Counted from the first letter of the stretch, positions 1-9,588 are shown. The stretch is DNA of 64,000 bases from Marinomonas spartinae (GCF_900089775.1 NZ_FLOB01000004.1:248001-312000), one strand, 5' to 3'. Numbers and translations are program-made. Notes: generated from the sequence alone by a model not told the origin.

Positions 1-290
1 CTGCAAGCTTGTTATTTGATCCGGACTCTTATTACTTTGGTGTATTGCCTGTATTAGCTCATGCCTCTGAAGCCTTAGGTGGGAGTGGTATTGAAGTCGC
101 GCGAGGTGCATTGCTGGGTCAAATGACAACCGGCTTTCCAGTGAGCCCTTTAACGGCATCCACCTTTTTGTTAATTGGCTTGGCTGGTGTTGATCTTGCT
201 GATCATCAAAAGAAAACAATTCCATTAGCATTTTTAGTGACTTTGGTTATGACGTTCGTTGCAGTACTGACAGGGGCATTAACCCTGTAG
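1..290 (+). CDS. Citrate/H+ symporter family (CitMHS-like), C-terminal part, cut by window edge
   Basis: The frame is open from the first bases of the window to a TAG at 288-290, so only the last ~95 residues of the protein are visible. They contain a Gly/Ala-rich loop (ASEALGGSGIEVARGALLGQ), a PVSPLTASTFLLIGL segment and a final hydrophobic helix, which resembles the C-terminal end of CitMHS-type proton- or metal-citrate symporters of the inner membrane. The gene sits 70 bp upstream of an AtuA-like gene and the pairing of a CitMHS-type carrier with AtuA-like proteins suggests one operon for uptake and breakdown of an organic acid. The true substrate cannot be read from this fragment. Confidence 0.7.
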   Translation, partial: ASLLFDPDSYYFGVLPVLAHASEALGGSGIEVARGALLGQMTTGFPVSPLTASTFLLIGLAGVDLADHQKKTIPLAFLVTLVMTFVAVLTGALTL

Positions 291-360
291 CTCTGAATAA
301 GAATGTCTAATTTCCACGGAAAAGCTTTCTCATTATTATTGGATAACAGAAGAGTGTGTC

Positions 361-1698
361 ATGAAGAAAATCAGAATAGGTTCCGGTGCAGGTTATGCAG
401 GCGACCGAATTGAGCCTGCGGTCGAGTTGGCTCAAAAAGGTGGGTTGGACTATTTGGTATTTGAATGCCTTGCCGAGCGCACTATTGCGATTGGGCAAAA
501 ACAAAAAAGACAAAACTCAGAAAAAGGCTATAACGAGCTATTAGAAAAACGAATGCGGGCCGTATTGATGAACTGTTATCAAAATGATATTCGCATTCTC
601 ACCAACATGGGGGCAGCTAATCCGCTTTCAGCTGGACGAGCTGTTCAGCGTATTGCAAAAGAGTTTGGTCTGCATTCGTTTAAAGTCGCAGTAGTAACGG
701 GGGATGACGTACTGAGCAAGTTACAAGCGCTTGATTTAACACTCGATGAAGCGCGTCTACCCATTTCAAAATTTGATAAAGACATTGTATCTTCCAATGC
801 TTACATTGGTGTCGAAGGTTTGGTGAAAGCACTAGAAAGTGGTGCCAATATGGTGATAGCAGGACGAGTCGCGGATCCTTCTTTATTTCTTGCTCCAATG
901 ATACATGAGTTCGGTTGGTCGCTTGATGATTGGACAAAAATGGGGCGTGGTACTTGTATTGGTCATTTACTTGAATGTGCAGGGCAAATTACCGGTGGCT
1001 ACTTTTCGGATCCTGGTGTGAAAGATGTGGCGAATTTGGCGCGTTTAGGATTTCCAATTGCCGAAGTAGACGAAGAAGGAAATGCCATCATTACTAAGGT
1101 GGAAGGCTCTGGCGGAACCGTCCGTGAAGCGACGTGTAAAGAACAATTGCTTTATGAAATTCATCGTCCTGATCAATATATAACTCCAGATGTTGTGGCG
1201 GATTTTAGTCAGGTGACATTTCAGCAAATGGACATTGATAGAGTAGCGGTAAAAGGAGCAATGGGAACGGCTCGAACCGATTCTCTAAAAGTGTCTGTGG
1301 GCTACACAGATGGCTTTATTGGCGAAGGTGAAATTTCTTATGCTGGGGTCAATTCGGCTGTTCGTGGACAGCTTGCTTTGGATATAGTGAAAGAGCGTTT
1401 TGCTATATGTGGCTTTAAGCCCCTTGAAGCCCGTTATGATCTCATCGGTGTGAATGCTTTACATGGTGCTAAACATTCGACGGAGAATAATCCTTATGAA
1501 GTGCGGGCTCGCGTGGCTGTGCGGTGTACAACCCGTGAAGAGGCTTTAACCGTTGGTGACGAAGTAGAGACACTCTATACCAATGGGCCTGCGGGTGGCG
1601 GTGGTGTTATGAAAAGCGTGAAAGAGGTATTAGCAATGGATTCGACATTGATCCCGCGTGACCAAATACAAGTCGTCGTGACGGTTTTGGAGGATTAA
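361..1698 (+). CDS. AtuA-like acyl-CoA/terpene utilisation family protein (DUF1446)
   Basis: A 445-residue soluble protein beginning MKKIRIGSGAGYAGDRIEPA, the start typical of the AtuA (acyclic terpene utilisation, DUF1446) family. Conserved-looking stretches are ILTNMGAANPLSAGRA, GRVADPSLFLAP and YTNGPAGGGGV near the C-terminus. AtuA of Pseudomonas takes part in citronellol/geranyl-CoA degradation, but many homologues sit with organic acid transporters and have no proven reaction. Here the gene follows a CitMHS-like transporter and precedes, after 3 nt, a short AtuA-related gene; in some genomes these two are one polypeptide. A role in catabolism of a carboxylic acid is inference. Confidence 0.8.
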   Translation: MKKIRIGSGAGYAGDRIEPAVELAQKGGLDYLVFECLAERTIAIGQKQKRQNSEKGYNELLEKRMRAVLMNCYQNDIRILTNMGAANPLSAGRAVQRIAKEFGLHSFKVAVVTGDDVLSKLQALDLTLDEARLPISKFDKDIVSSNAYIGVEGLVKALESGANMVIAGRVADPSLFLAPMIHEFGWSLDDWTKMGRGTCIGHLLECAGQITGGYFSDPGVKDVANLARLGFPIAEVDEEGNAIITKVEGSGGTVREATCKEQLLYEIHRPDQYITPDVVADFSQVTFQQMDIDRVAVKGAMGTARTDSLKVSVGYTDGFIGEGEISYAGVNSAVRGQLALDIVKERFAICGFKPLEARYDLIGVNALHGAKHSTENNPYEVRARVAVRCTTREEALTVGDEVETLYTNGPAGGGGVMKSVKEVLAMDSTLIPRDQIQVVVTVLED

Positions 1699-1701
1699 AC
1701 T

Positions 1702-2004
1702 ATGAAATTACATGAAATTGCGCACTCTCGTACTGGCGATAAAGGCAACATTTCTAATATCTCTGTGATCGCTTACGATATGGAAAACTATCATCAAATA
1801 AAACAATCTGTCACAGCTGAGCGGGTCAAACATTGTTTTTCGGGGATTGTAGAGGGAGACGTTGTTCGTTATGAATTACCCTCTATTGGTGCCCTTAATT
1901 TTGTGATGTATCAGGCCCTTGGTGGAGGCGTTACTCGTTCTCTTGCTCTGGACATACATGGCAAAAGCCTCAGTTCTGCCTTATTAGATCTGGATATCGA
2001 GTAA
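1702..2004 (+). CDS. AtuA-related small protein (C-terminal AtuA domain as a separate gene)
   Basis: A 100-residue protein opening MKLHEIAHSRTGDKGNISNI; the ARTGDKG-type motif (here SRTGDKGN at residues 9-16) is the hallmark of the small domain that is either fused to AtuA or encoded right after it. It starts 3 nt after the AtuA-like stop, so it is probably translationally coupled and acts in the same complex. The Shine-Dalgarno sequence GGAGG lies within the end of the upstream gene. No catalytic residues are assignable. Confidence 0.75.
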   Translation: MKLHEIAHSRTGDKGNISNISVIAYDMENYHQIKQSVTAERVKHCFSGIVEGDVVRYELPSIGALNFVMYQALGGGVTRSLALDIHGKSLSSALLDLDIE

Positions 2005-2129
2005 TGTTGAATTGCGACTTGATAGCTCTTGCTTGTCGTGTTGTAGTATTCTGATTGTAACAAGAGTATTGCTAGTAGAGCGCTTACTGTCATCTTGTCT
2101 TTTTATTTGTGTGGCGTTAAGAGGTAGAG

Positions 2130-2849
2130 GTGAGTGTGAAACCCGAGATCAACCCTAATAAAATTGTTGTCTTTACTGGTGCAGGAATAAGCGCGGAAAG
2201 TGGCTTGCAAACCTTTCGTGATTCAAATGGGCTTTGGAATAACGTTGACGTTGCTGATGTTGCAACGCCCGAGGCGTGGGAGGCGAATCCGCAATTTGTA
2301 TTAGACTTTTACAACACAAGAAGAAAGGAAGCTTTTGAGGCCTCGCCCAATCCTGCCCATTATGCCGTGGCAAAGCTTGAAGAAAAATATGAGGTCGTTG
2401 TGATTACTCAAAATGTCGACGATCTCCACGAACGCGCTGGCTCTAGTAAAGTAATCCATGTTCATGGATTACTTAAAAACGCTCGAAGCAGCGTCAATGA
2501 TGCCTTGCTCTATCTTTATGACCAAGGCAAGCCCATACAAATGGGTGATCTATGCGAAGAGGGGAGTCAACTTAGACCGGATATTGTTTGGTTCGGAGAA
2601 CAAATTCACCATTATGAAACAGCGAGAAAGCAACTTGTTGCGGCGGGAAAAGTGCTTGTAGTGGGAACCTCTCTGTCCGTCTTCCCCGCTGCGGATATCC
2701 TGAAAAAAGCACGATACAACGCTGAGAAAATCATTGTGACCAAGCAAATTGATAAAAGACCAGCGGGCTTTAAACTGTTGAGGGGAAACGCTAGCTCACT
2801 GATTCCTTCCATTGTTGACGATTGGCTCCATGGTCGTTCAGTTAGCTAA
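2130..2849 (+). CDS. Sir2-family NAD-dependent protein deacylase, zinc-cysteine-less
   Basis: A 239-residue sirtuin with GTG start after an AGAGGTAGAG ribosome site. The NAD-binding motifs are intact: GAGIS at residues 17-21, TQNVDDLH at 93-100, catalytic His in HVHG (H112), and a GTSLSVFPA motif near residue 178. Bacterial CobB-type enzymes carry four zinc-binding cysteines in the following small domain; here that region has only one cysteine (in DLCEEGS), so structural zinc is probably absent. It is monocistronic by spacing (125 bp upstream, >450 bp downstream). It probably removes acyl groups from lysines in the cytoplasm; the exact acyl specificity is unknown. Confidence 0.8.
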   Translation: MSVKPEINPNKIVVFTGAGISAESGLQTFRDSNGLWNNVDVADVATPEAWEANPQFVLDFYNTRRKEAFEASPNPAHYAVAKLEEKYEVVVITQNVDDLHERAGSSKVIHVHGLLKNARSSVNDALLYLYDQGKPIQMGDLCEEGSQLRPDIVWFGEQIHHYETARKQLVAAGKVLVVGTSLSVFPAADILKKARYNAEKIIVTKQIDKRPAGFKLLRGNASSLIPSIVDDWLHGRSVS

Positions 2850-3303
2850 GTTTCTTCTTCCTTTACCCCCATCAACCATCGAATTTTATTGACACAACGA
2901 TCATAAAAATCACATAGTTCAGGATTTTAGGTGTTACTTGGGAAAAGTGATAGCCCTTCAAAAGGACAATGTTATTTCTCATTTGTGGTTTCCAGTACCT
3001 AATTGAGTTGAACATTCGATTTTCTAGTATTTCATAAAGAGTTGATTAAATAGGTAATTCTACGAGATCAAGCTGACGCTACAAAAAAAAAGAATAGTAG
3101 ATTAAAAATTCATAAAGTGATGCGGATCGATAAAATGAGGATGTTAGACTAAAAGTTTAAAGGGTCGTTTATTTGACACTCTAGCTTGAACATGAGTTTG
3201 ATTAAGTTGTAGACGGGTCAAAGGAATATGACTCTAGTTTAGCAATGTTAGCAGCATCAATTGCCAAACAATTTTAATAATATACGGACAAGGATGAGTT
3301 AAT
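2850..3303. other. AT-rich intergenic region upstream of the GH30 gene
   Basis: 454 bp without a credible coding frame, strikingly AT-rich. It separates the sirtuin and xylanase genes and presumably carries the xylanase promoter. I see no convincing operator, hairpin or RNA gene. A weak ribosome site (AAGGATGAG, about 3290-3298) precedes the xylanase start. Confidence 0.5.
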
Positions 3304-4524
3304 ATGAATATTAAAAAATTGCTAGGGTTTTCAACGGTTTTAATACTCTCAAGTATGAGTTTTAATACCTATGCTAGTTCTGTATACGTGAACTTTAATA
3401 CCAAATATCAAGAAATTGACGGTTTTGGAGGAATGAATGCCCCTGGGTGGGTTAACGATTTAACGACGGCACAGGCGAACAAGGCATTTGGTAACGGTAA
3501 CGGGCAAATTGGTTTATCCATCATGCGTATGCGAATTGCTCCTGATTCTAATCAGTGGTACAAGCAAGTACCTATAGCCAAAATTGCTTATTCGAATGGG
3601 GTCAAATTATTGGCAACACCTTGGTCCCCACCGGCTTACATGAAAACCAATAACAATGTAAACAATGGAGGTAAACTGGAACCCCAACATTATTGGGGGT
3701 ATACCGATCACCTGATGGATTTTACCAAATATATGCGACAGAATAATGCGCCTATTTATGCATTATCTATCCAAAATGAGCCTGACTGGCATCCTAACTA
3801 TGAGTCTTGCGACTGGTCTGGCTCAGACTTTGTCAATTACTTAAATAGCCAAGGCTCGCGACTGGATCCATCGCTAAAGATTGTAGCGCCTGAATCATTG
3901 GGCTTTAATTTTTCACTTTCCGATGCCATTTTAAACAACCCAACCGCAAGCAGACATGTGGATATTATTGGTGGTCACTTATACGGAGTGAAGCCGAAAA
4001 ACTATCCGCTAGCATTGCAAAAAGGCAAAAAGCTTTGGATGACGGAGCACTATACTGATACCGATAATGCGAATGACTGGAACAAAGCCATGGATGTGGG
4101 TCTTGAACTGCACCAGAGTATGGTGGCGAACTACAGTGCCTATATTTGGTGGTATGTCCGCCGTAGTTATGGCTTATTAACTGAAGATGGTAATGTTAGT
4201 AAGCGTGGTTATGTGATGTCTCAGTATTCCAAATTTATTCGTCCAGGCTTTGTTCGTATTGGTGCGACGGAAATGCCAGAGAGCAATGTGTATGTTACCG
4301 CGTATAAGAATAATTCTGGGAAATTGGTTGTTGCTGTTGTTAACCGCTCAGGTTCTCAAAAACGTCTAGACTTTACGTTACAAAACGGCTCAGTAGGCTC
4401 GATGACTAAGTATGTGAGTTCCTCATCTAAAAATGTTACTTATGGTGGTAAGTACCAGGTAAATAATAACCGCTTTACTGCTTATGCCGATGCATGGTCG
4501 GTCATGACGTTCGTGTCTGAATAA
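3304..4524 (+). CDS. Secreted glucuronoxylanase, glycoside hydrolase family 30 subfamily 8 (XynC-like)
   Basis: 406 residues with a signal peptide (lysine-rich start, hydrophobic core 7-18, cleavage near NTYA-SS at about 24). The catalytic (beta/alpha)8 barrel shows WSPPAYMKTN at 107-116, the acid/base glutamate in QNEPDW (E159) and the nucleophile in MTEHY (E248). The motif WWYVRRSYG (282-290) matches the XynC loop whose arginine holds the methylglucuronic acid side group, so the enzyme should cut glucuronoxylan next to such branches. The C-terminal ~100 residues form the usual beta-sandwich side domain (VYVTAYKNNSGKLVVAVVNRS). No carbohydrate-binding module and no neighbouring xylan genes are seen, so it is a lone secreted enzyme, possibly acquired. 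Confidence 0.93.
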   Translation: MNIKKLLGFSTVLILSSMSFNTYASSVYVNFNTKYQEIDGFGGMNAPGWVNDLTTAQANKAFGNGNGQIGLSIMRMRIAPDSNQWYKQVPIAKIAYSNGVKLLATPWSPPAYMKTNNNVNNGGKLEPQHYWGYTDHLMDFTKYMRQNNAPIYALSIQNEPDWHPNYESCDWSGSDFVNYLNSQGSRLDPSLKIVAPESLGFNFSLSDAILNNPTASRHVDIIGGHLYGVKPKNYPLALQKGKKLWMTEHYTDTDNANDWNKAMDVGLELHQSMVANYSAYIWWYVRRSYGLLTEDGNVSKRGYVMSQYSKFIRPGFVRIGATEMPESNVYVTAYKNNSGKLVVAVVNRSGSQKRLDFTLQNGSVGSMTKYVSSSSKNVTYGGKYQVNNNRFTAYADAWSVMTFVSE

Positions 4525-4545
4525 TATTGGGATACTTAGGTTTAT

Positions 4546-4570
4546 AAAGGCGACTCCTTGGTCGCCTTTT
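4546..4570. terminator. Intrinsic terminator between convergent GH30 and rimK-like genes
   Basis: A 9-bp perfect stem AAAGGCGAC / GTCGCCTTT with a 6-nt loop, ending in a short T run, placed between two convergent genes. It could serve both strands. Confidence 0.75.
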
Positions 4571-4592
4571 AACAATCAAATTACTCACGTAT

Positions 4593-6071
4593 TTACGTTG
4601 GTGTGTCACCGCGTTTTACTTGCATACGACGTAAAAACTCCGACATGATGTGCATGTACAGTTCATTACCAAGGTATTTATCTTCTACCCCACGGTCGAT
4701 GCTTGGGTTGTCGTTGACTTCAATGACGTAGCCTCGGCCGTTTATTTCTTTTACGTCCACGCCGTATAGGCCATCACCAATAGGTTTAGTCGCAGCAATA
4801 GCAGCTTGTAATACGCGGCGCGGCACTTCAAATGTCGGCAGGGTGTCGAAACCACCGCTTTCGCTGGCACTGTCACTGTGTTGGTAAATCTGCCAGTGGT
4901 CTTTCACCATGTAGTAACGACAGGCAAAGATTGGTTTGTTGTTGAGTACACCAATACGCCAGTCGAATTCAGTATATAGGTATTCTTGTACCAATAACAA
5001 AGACGATTTTTTGAATAAAGTATTCAGGCTTTCGGTCAAGGCTTTGCGGTTTTCTGTTTTGATTACGCCTTTAGAAAAGGCACCATCTGGGATTTTTACC
5101 ACCATTGGGTAACTGATCACGGCTTCCAATGCGTCCTCTACATTGCTCTCTCCCTTATGTACAATGCGTGTTTTTGGGCATGGTACTTTATGGGTGTTGA
5201 ACAAGTCAGCCAAGTAGACTTTGTTGGTACAACGCATGATAGATTGTGGGTCGTCCATAACGACCAAGCCCAACCCCTCGGCTTTTTTCGCAAAGCGGTA
5301 GGTGTGGTGGTCGATGTTGGTGGTTTCGCGAATGAATAAACCATCGTATTCAGGCAGGCGCATAATGTCTTTTGGACCAATAGTATCCACGTGGATTCCC
5401 AATTGCTTACCCGCTTGGATGAATTTTTTAATCGCTTGGCCGTCGCTCGGTGGAAGTTTTTCTTCTGGGTTCAGCAAAATCGCCATATCAAATTTAGCGG
5501 CACGTTGAATGCGACCCTTGCTCCATACTTTATTGCTGAAGGCTTCTAGAGATTCAGCGAATAGGGTTTCTTCCTCGTCGTTTAATTTACTTTGTGAGGT
5601 GGTTTGCAGTGCGGTGACTTGCCACTCTTTACGAAATTTTAAGGTGACTTCGAGTACAGGGCTTGGGAAACTTTCGAACAGTTTACGAGCAAACTCTTTC
5701 ATTTCTGGATGAATAGTGCGGCCAAACACACAGTGGAGCTTCATATCCATTGGGGCGTCTGGCTTGGCGAGTTTTTTCGCTAACAAGGGCAACCATTGAG
5801 AAATCTCTAACTCATAGAGATCTTTTTTACTCAGGTCATTTAGTACACGGACAGATGGCATTACGTGATGACCACGGCTTTCTGCCAATAAGGAGCAGTA
5901 ATAGCCATCTGATAGATATTTACTGCTTTTACATAGGTTGATAATGCGCGTGCGACCTTGGCTTTTGTTGTTGGCCAAGTTTAGGTATTGAGTGAAGGTG
6001 ATCACTCGATCACTGGGTAAAAACGCGGACCAATCTTTGGCCTGATCAACAACAATGTATGTCTGTGACAT
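4593..6071 (-). CDS. RimK-like ATP-grasp ligase with N-terminal extension
   Basis: 492 residues. The N-terminal ~200 residues form a family-specific domain (MSQTYIVVDQAKDWSAFLP). The C-terminal half is an ATP-grasp fold like RimK glutamate ligase: PMVVKIPDGAFSKGVIKTEN (nucleotide loop), VQEYLYTEFDWRIGVLNNKP, and VDVKEINGRGYVIEVNDNPS with the metal-binding EVNDNP. ATP-grasp enzymes of this type join a carboxylate to an amine. The divergent neighbour is a GNAT/C39-peptidase fusion; the two families often occur together, suggesting a joint peptide-modifying function that has not been worked out. The substrate is unknown. Confidence 0.82.
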   Translation of the reverse strand: MSQTYIVVDQAKDWSAFLPSDRVITFTQYLNLANNKSQGRTRIINLCKSSKYLSDGYYCSLLAESRGHHVMPSVRVLNDLSKKDLYELEISQWLPLLAKKLAKPDAPMDMKLHCVFGRTIHPEMKEFARKLFESFPSPVLEVTLKFRKEWQVTALQTTSQSKLNDEEETLFAESLEAFSNKVWSKGRIQRAAKFDMAILLNPEEKLPPSDGQAIKKFIQAGKQLGIHVDTIGPKDIMRLPEYDGLFIRETTNIDHHTYRFAKKAEGLGLVVMDDPQSIMRCTNKVYLADLFNTHKVPCPKTRIVHKGESNVEDALEAVISYPMVVKIPDGAFSKGVIKTENRKALTESLNTLFKKSSLLLVQEYLYTEFDWRIGVLNNKPIFACRYYMVKDHWQIYQHSDSASESGGFDTLPTFEVPRRVLQAAIAATKPIGDGLYGVDVKEINGRGYVIEVNDNPSIDRGVEDKYLGNELYMHIMSEFLRRMQVKRGDTPT

Positions 6072-6377
6072 ATGTTCTGCTTTTCCTTATGGTGGCATCG
6101 GTAGTGTGCATTACGCTGCTTGGATGTCATTGTTTAAAAAAGGGTTGAAAAATATTCTGAATTTGTGCGGATAGTGCGCTTTATTTTCGGTTTTAACAAT
6201 AGACTAAAATGAAGAATAAAATGTTTTTTTTGCAAGTTTTTAAGCTATCTTTTAAATAGATTTGGCCCTAGAATTCGCGCAAATCTTTCTCGTGTTTTTG
6301 TGTGTCTCACCGCCTTTGTTTTGGTGAAAACACTAGAGAAACGAGCCCACCACCTTTTGTCTTTTCTAAGGCGACAC

Positions 6378-7538
6378 ATGACAAACATCACGACATTGAC
6401 TCATTCCTTTGCTATCACTTCGGACGATATTCGTTTAGCAACCTTGGATGACCTGAAATCACTTTTGCTACTTGAGGAGCGCTCTTTCTCTGGGGACCGT
6501 TTGAGTCGACGTAGCTTTCGTCGTGCTATGACAGGTTCAGGATCTGCACTACTAGTTGCCGTATCTGATCAGACGTTATTAGGGTATGCCTTATTACATC
6601 TTCGACAAGGTACGCATTTGGCGCGTTTGTACTCTTTGGCTGTATCACCAGAGGCGCGAGGTCTTGGGGTGGGCAAGCTATTGATACAAGCTTGTGAGAA
6701 GAAGGCCGTCAAAAAGGGAAAATTGCTGCTACGCTTAGAAGTGAGCGATGTGAATCATAATGCGATTGGTTTATATCAAAAAATGGGGTACCGAGAATTT
6801 GGTCATTACGATGCGTACTATGAAGATCAGACAGATGCGATTCGTATGCAAAAGCGTCTTCGCCATGCGGGAGATGAGCAAACGACACGGGCGATTCCTT
6901 GGCTAGCGCAAGGCACGCCCTTTACTTGTGGTCCAGCCTCGTTGCAGATGGTGTTGTCTGCTTTGCATCCAAGTTATCAAGCGACGCCAGATGATGAGTT
7001 GGAAATCTGGCGAGAAGCGACAACGATATTTATGACATCGGGTCATGGCGGGTGTCATCCTATGGGATTGGCGCTAGCAGCCGAGAAACGAGGCTTGACT
7101 GCCAATATTTGGTTGAGTGAAGACGGGCCGCTATTTGTTGACAGTGTACGGGATGAGCTTAAGAAAAGTGTCATCACGCGAGTGCATCAAGGTTTTGTAA
7201 AGCAATGCGATGAGGCGAGTGTACCAATACATTATGTTGTGATGCCGTTAGCTCAGTTGATTGAAGCGTTTGATTCAGGAGCGCTTGCAATCATCCTGAT
7301 TAGTACTTTTCGCATGGATGGCAAAAAATCGCCCCATTGGGTGGTGATGTCTGGTTACGATGAGCACTGTGTTCTCGTGCATGACCCAGACTTAGAGGAT
7401 GATAAAAAATTATCAGACGATCCGCCAAGCCCATTGGATTGTCAATATGTACCCATTGCTCGGGATGAGTTTGAAAAGATGTCTCGTTTTGGTCGGAGTC
7501 GATTACAGGCGACAGTTGTGTTGACGAAAAGAATTTAA
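6378..7538 (+). CDS. GNAT acetyltransferase fused to a C39-like cysteine peptidase domain
   Basis: I place the start at ATG 6378, giving 386 residues beginning MTNITTLTHSF; an in-frame GTG at 6300 would add 26 residues that do not look conserved. Residues ~15-165 are a GNAT fold with the acetyl-CoA loop ARGLGVGKLL (93-102). Residues ~172-386 resemble the peptidase C39/papain-like fold: catalytic cysteine in FTCGPASLQ (C184) and histidine in SPHWVVMSGYD. The gene is divergent from the RimK-like ligase with ~300 bp of AT-rich promoter region between them. The fusion suggests one protein that trims and acetylates a peptide; this is inference. Confidence 0.85.
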   Translation: MTNITTLTHSFAITSDDIRLATLDDLKSLLLLEERSFSGDRLSRRSFRRAMTGSGSALLVAVSDQTLLGYALLHLRQGTHLARLYSLAVSPEARGLGVGKLLIQACEKKAVKKGKLLLRLEVSDVNHNAIGLYQKMGYREFGHYDAYYEDQTDAIRMQKRLRHAGDEQTTRAIPWLAQGTPFTCGPASLQMVLSALHPSYQATPDDELEIWREATTIFMTSGHGGCHPMGLALAAEKRGLTANIWLSEDGPLFVDSVRDELKKSVITRVHQGFVKQCDEASVPIHYVVMPLAQLIEAFDSGALAIILISTFRMDGKKSPHWVVMSGYDEHCVLVHDPDLEDDKKLSDDPPSPLDCQYVPIARDEFEKMSRFGRSRLQATVVLTKRI

Positions 7539-7654
7539 TCTCGATAGAAAAAATTGCGTTCGTAGGTGAAGAGTAACAAGTTGTATAGGAATATTTTGTA
7601 AATTTACTAATTGCTGATTTATCGTCCCTGCATTAATCTATAAAAAATTATTAT

Positions 7655-9160
7655 ATGGAATGGGTGATGACAAAAAGTGACGTCAAAGAAGAATCAAAAA
7701 TCATAAAGAATAATGACTTAGATGACGAACCTTTTTTTTCGCAATTGCTAACCTATCTGCCGATGGGCGGCATGGTAGTGAATACAGATTCTGTTATTCT
7801 CTTAGCCAATGAGACTTTATCTGACATATTAGGCTATTCAATAGATGAGCTTGTTGGTATGGATGTTGATTTGTTACTACCTAGTCATTTTCAGTCCAAT
7901 CATAAAAAGCTTATGCAAGGCTTTTTCAAGTATCCTCACAAACGCAAAATGGGCAAAGGGCAAGCTCTTTTTGCACGCTGTAAAGACGGCAAGCACATTC
8001 CAATAGAAATTGGTTTAAATCCGATCGAACAGAAAGGCCAAACCTTTGTTTTAGCGACTTTGATCGATCTTTCCATGCGAGATCGTGCGAGAAATATGTT
8101 TCAACGATCCATTGAAGATGCGCCTCACGGTGTGCTGGTTGTGGATTCTGATGGGAGGATTCGTTTAACCAATAGCATATTGTGTCAATGTTTTGGCTAT
8201 ACCTCGGATGAGTTGTTGGATCAACCTTTGGCGATGTTGCTGCCAAGTCGCTATCGAAAAAATCATGATCATTTGCGTCGGTCCTTTCATCAAAACCCCA
8301 TGCCTCGAATGATGGGGGTGGGACGAGATTTGACGGCTTTACATAAAGATGGCCGTGAGTTTCCTGTGGAAATAGGGCTCAGTCCCTTTAAAGACGAAGA
8401 TAATAATGACATGGTGTTAGTGTCTCTATTGGATATCACACAGCGTAAACGTATGGAGCAAAAGCTGCGGGAAACCAATACCAATTTAGAAGAGTTTACC
8501 TATGTTGCGTCCCATGACTTGCGTTCGCCGTTGCGGGGGATTGCGGATTTATTAGAGTGGATTAAAGAAGATCTTGGTCCTGATGCACTTCCAGATGTCA
8601 CCCATAACCTCAACCGAATCGATATTCGCATTAAGCGGATGGAACAACTCATCGACAATTTATTGACCTACGCACGAGCTGGAAAAGTTGAGTCTAATGT
8701 CCAAGAAATCGAAATAAATACACTGCTTGATAATATCGTCGAGTTATTAGAGGTGCCTGAAGGAATTAAAGTAATACGAGATGTCCAGTTTGAGCGTTTT
8801 ACGTCGGTATGGACTCCGCTGGAAACGGTGATGCGTAATTTAATCAGTAACGCCATTAAACATCATGACCGGGAGTCGGGCACGATTGTCGTGTGTTGCA
8901 CGGTTGAAAATAGTTTTTGTCATTTTAGTGTTTGTGATGATGGACCTGGTGTGCCAGAGGCGGCGTACCAACGTATTTTTCGATTATTCCAAACGGTGAC
9001 ATCCAGTGAGCGCAGTGGAACGGGCATCGGCCTTTCTGTTAGTCGACGCTTGGTTGAAACACACGGTGGACGTATTAGTGTTGAGAAAAACGAACATCAA
9101 CGCGGTGTCACCTTCCATGTTTGGTGGCCGCGATTTTTAAGGAAAGATACCCATGAGTAA
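7655..9160 (+). CDS. Cytoplasmic PAS-PAS sensor histidine kinase
   Basis: 501 residues without membrane segments. Two PAS domains (about 28-140 and 150-263) repeat the same pattern (GYSIDELVGM and GYTSDELLDQ, each followed by LLPS and by KDGKHIPIEIG or KDGREFPVEIG). The HisKA phospho-acceptor is H287 in ASHDLRSPLRG. The HATPase domain shows the N box LISNAIKH, DDGPGVP and GTGIGLS. A second in-frame ATG at 7667 is an equally possible start. It overlaps the next response regulator gene by 8 bp and heads a three-gene signalling operon. The signal sensed by the PAS domains is unknown. Confidence 0.9.
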   Translation: MEWVMTKSDVKEESKIIKNNDLDDEPFFSQLLTYLPMGGMVVNTDSVILLANETLSDILGYSIDELVGMDVDLLLPSHFQSNHKKLMQGFFKYPHKRKMGKGQALFARCKDGKHIPIEIGLNPIEQKGQTFVLATLIDLSMRDRARNMFQRSIEDAPHGVLVVDSDGRIRLTNSILCQCFGYTSDELLDQPLAMLLPSRYRKNHDHLRRSFHQNPMPRMMGVGRDLTALHKDGREFPVEIGLSPFKDEDNNDMVLVSLLDITQRKRMEQKLRETNTNLEEFTYVASHDLRSPLRGIADLLEWIKEDLGPDALPDVTHNLNRIDIRIKRMEQLIDNLLTYARAGKVESNVQEIEINTLLDNIVELLEVPEGIKVIRDVQFERFTSVWTPLETVMRNLISNAIKHHDRESGTIVVCCTVENSFCHFSVCDDGPGVPEAAYQRIFRLFQTVTSSERSGTGIGLSVSRRLVETHGGRISVEKNEHQRGVTFHVWWPRFLRKDTHE

Positions 9161-9578
9161 AAAATTAAGTGTTCTTATTGTCGAAGATGATGATGTGTCA
9201 GCAGAGTCGATCACCCGTAGTCTGAGAAAAGTTGCACCGGACATCGAGATTATTCATGCGGAAGAGGGTAAAACAGCCATAGAAATACTTGAAAAAACAC
9301 ACCCAGATAAGGTCATAAAGTCACCTTTTTTGGTGTTGTTGGATTTAAATATGCCGGTTATGAATGGCTTTGAGTTTTTAGAGTACATTCGTGATAGTAA
9401 AAACTTGCAAGACACTGTCATTTTTATTTTGACGACATCGAATGATGACACTGACCGTTCTCGAGCTTATGCAAACAATGTTGCTGGGTATATGGTTAAG
9501 TCTGAAGTTGGCCCGCAATTTGCGAAATTGACCACTTTGTTAAGTGCGTATCGAAGCGCTGTTGAACTGAATAGTTGA
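9153..9578 (+). CDS. Single-domain response regulator (Rcp1-like)
   Basis: 141-residue receiver domain with no output domain. The acidic pocket (VEDDD at residues 9-13), the phospho-acceptor in LLDLNMPVMNG, the TTSNDD switch threonine region and the KSE lysine are all present. The long loop after beta3 and the family style match receivers paired with phytochrome-like and PAS kinases that pass phosphate on by protein contact. Its start overlaps the kinase stop by 8 bp, so the two are translationally coupled. Confidence 0.9.
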   Translation: MSKKLSVLIVEDDDVSAESITRSLRKVAPDIEIIHAEEGKTAIEILEKTHPDKVIKSPFLVLLDLNMPVMNGFEFLEYIRDSKNLQDTVIFILTTSNDDTDRSRAYANNVAGYMVKSEVGPQFAKLTTLLSAYRSAVELNS

Positions 9579-9588
9579 GGAAGGGCGC

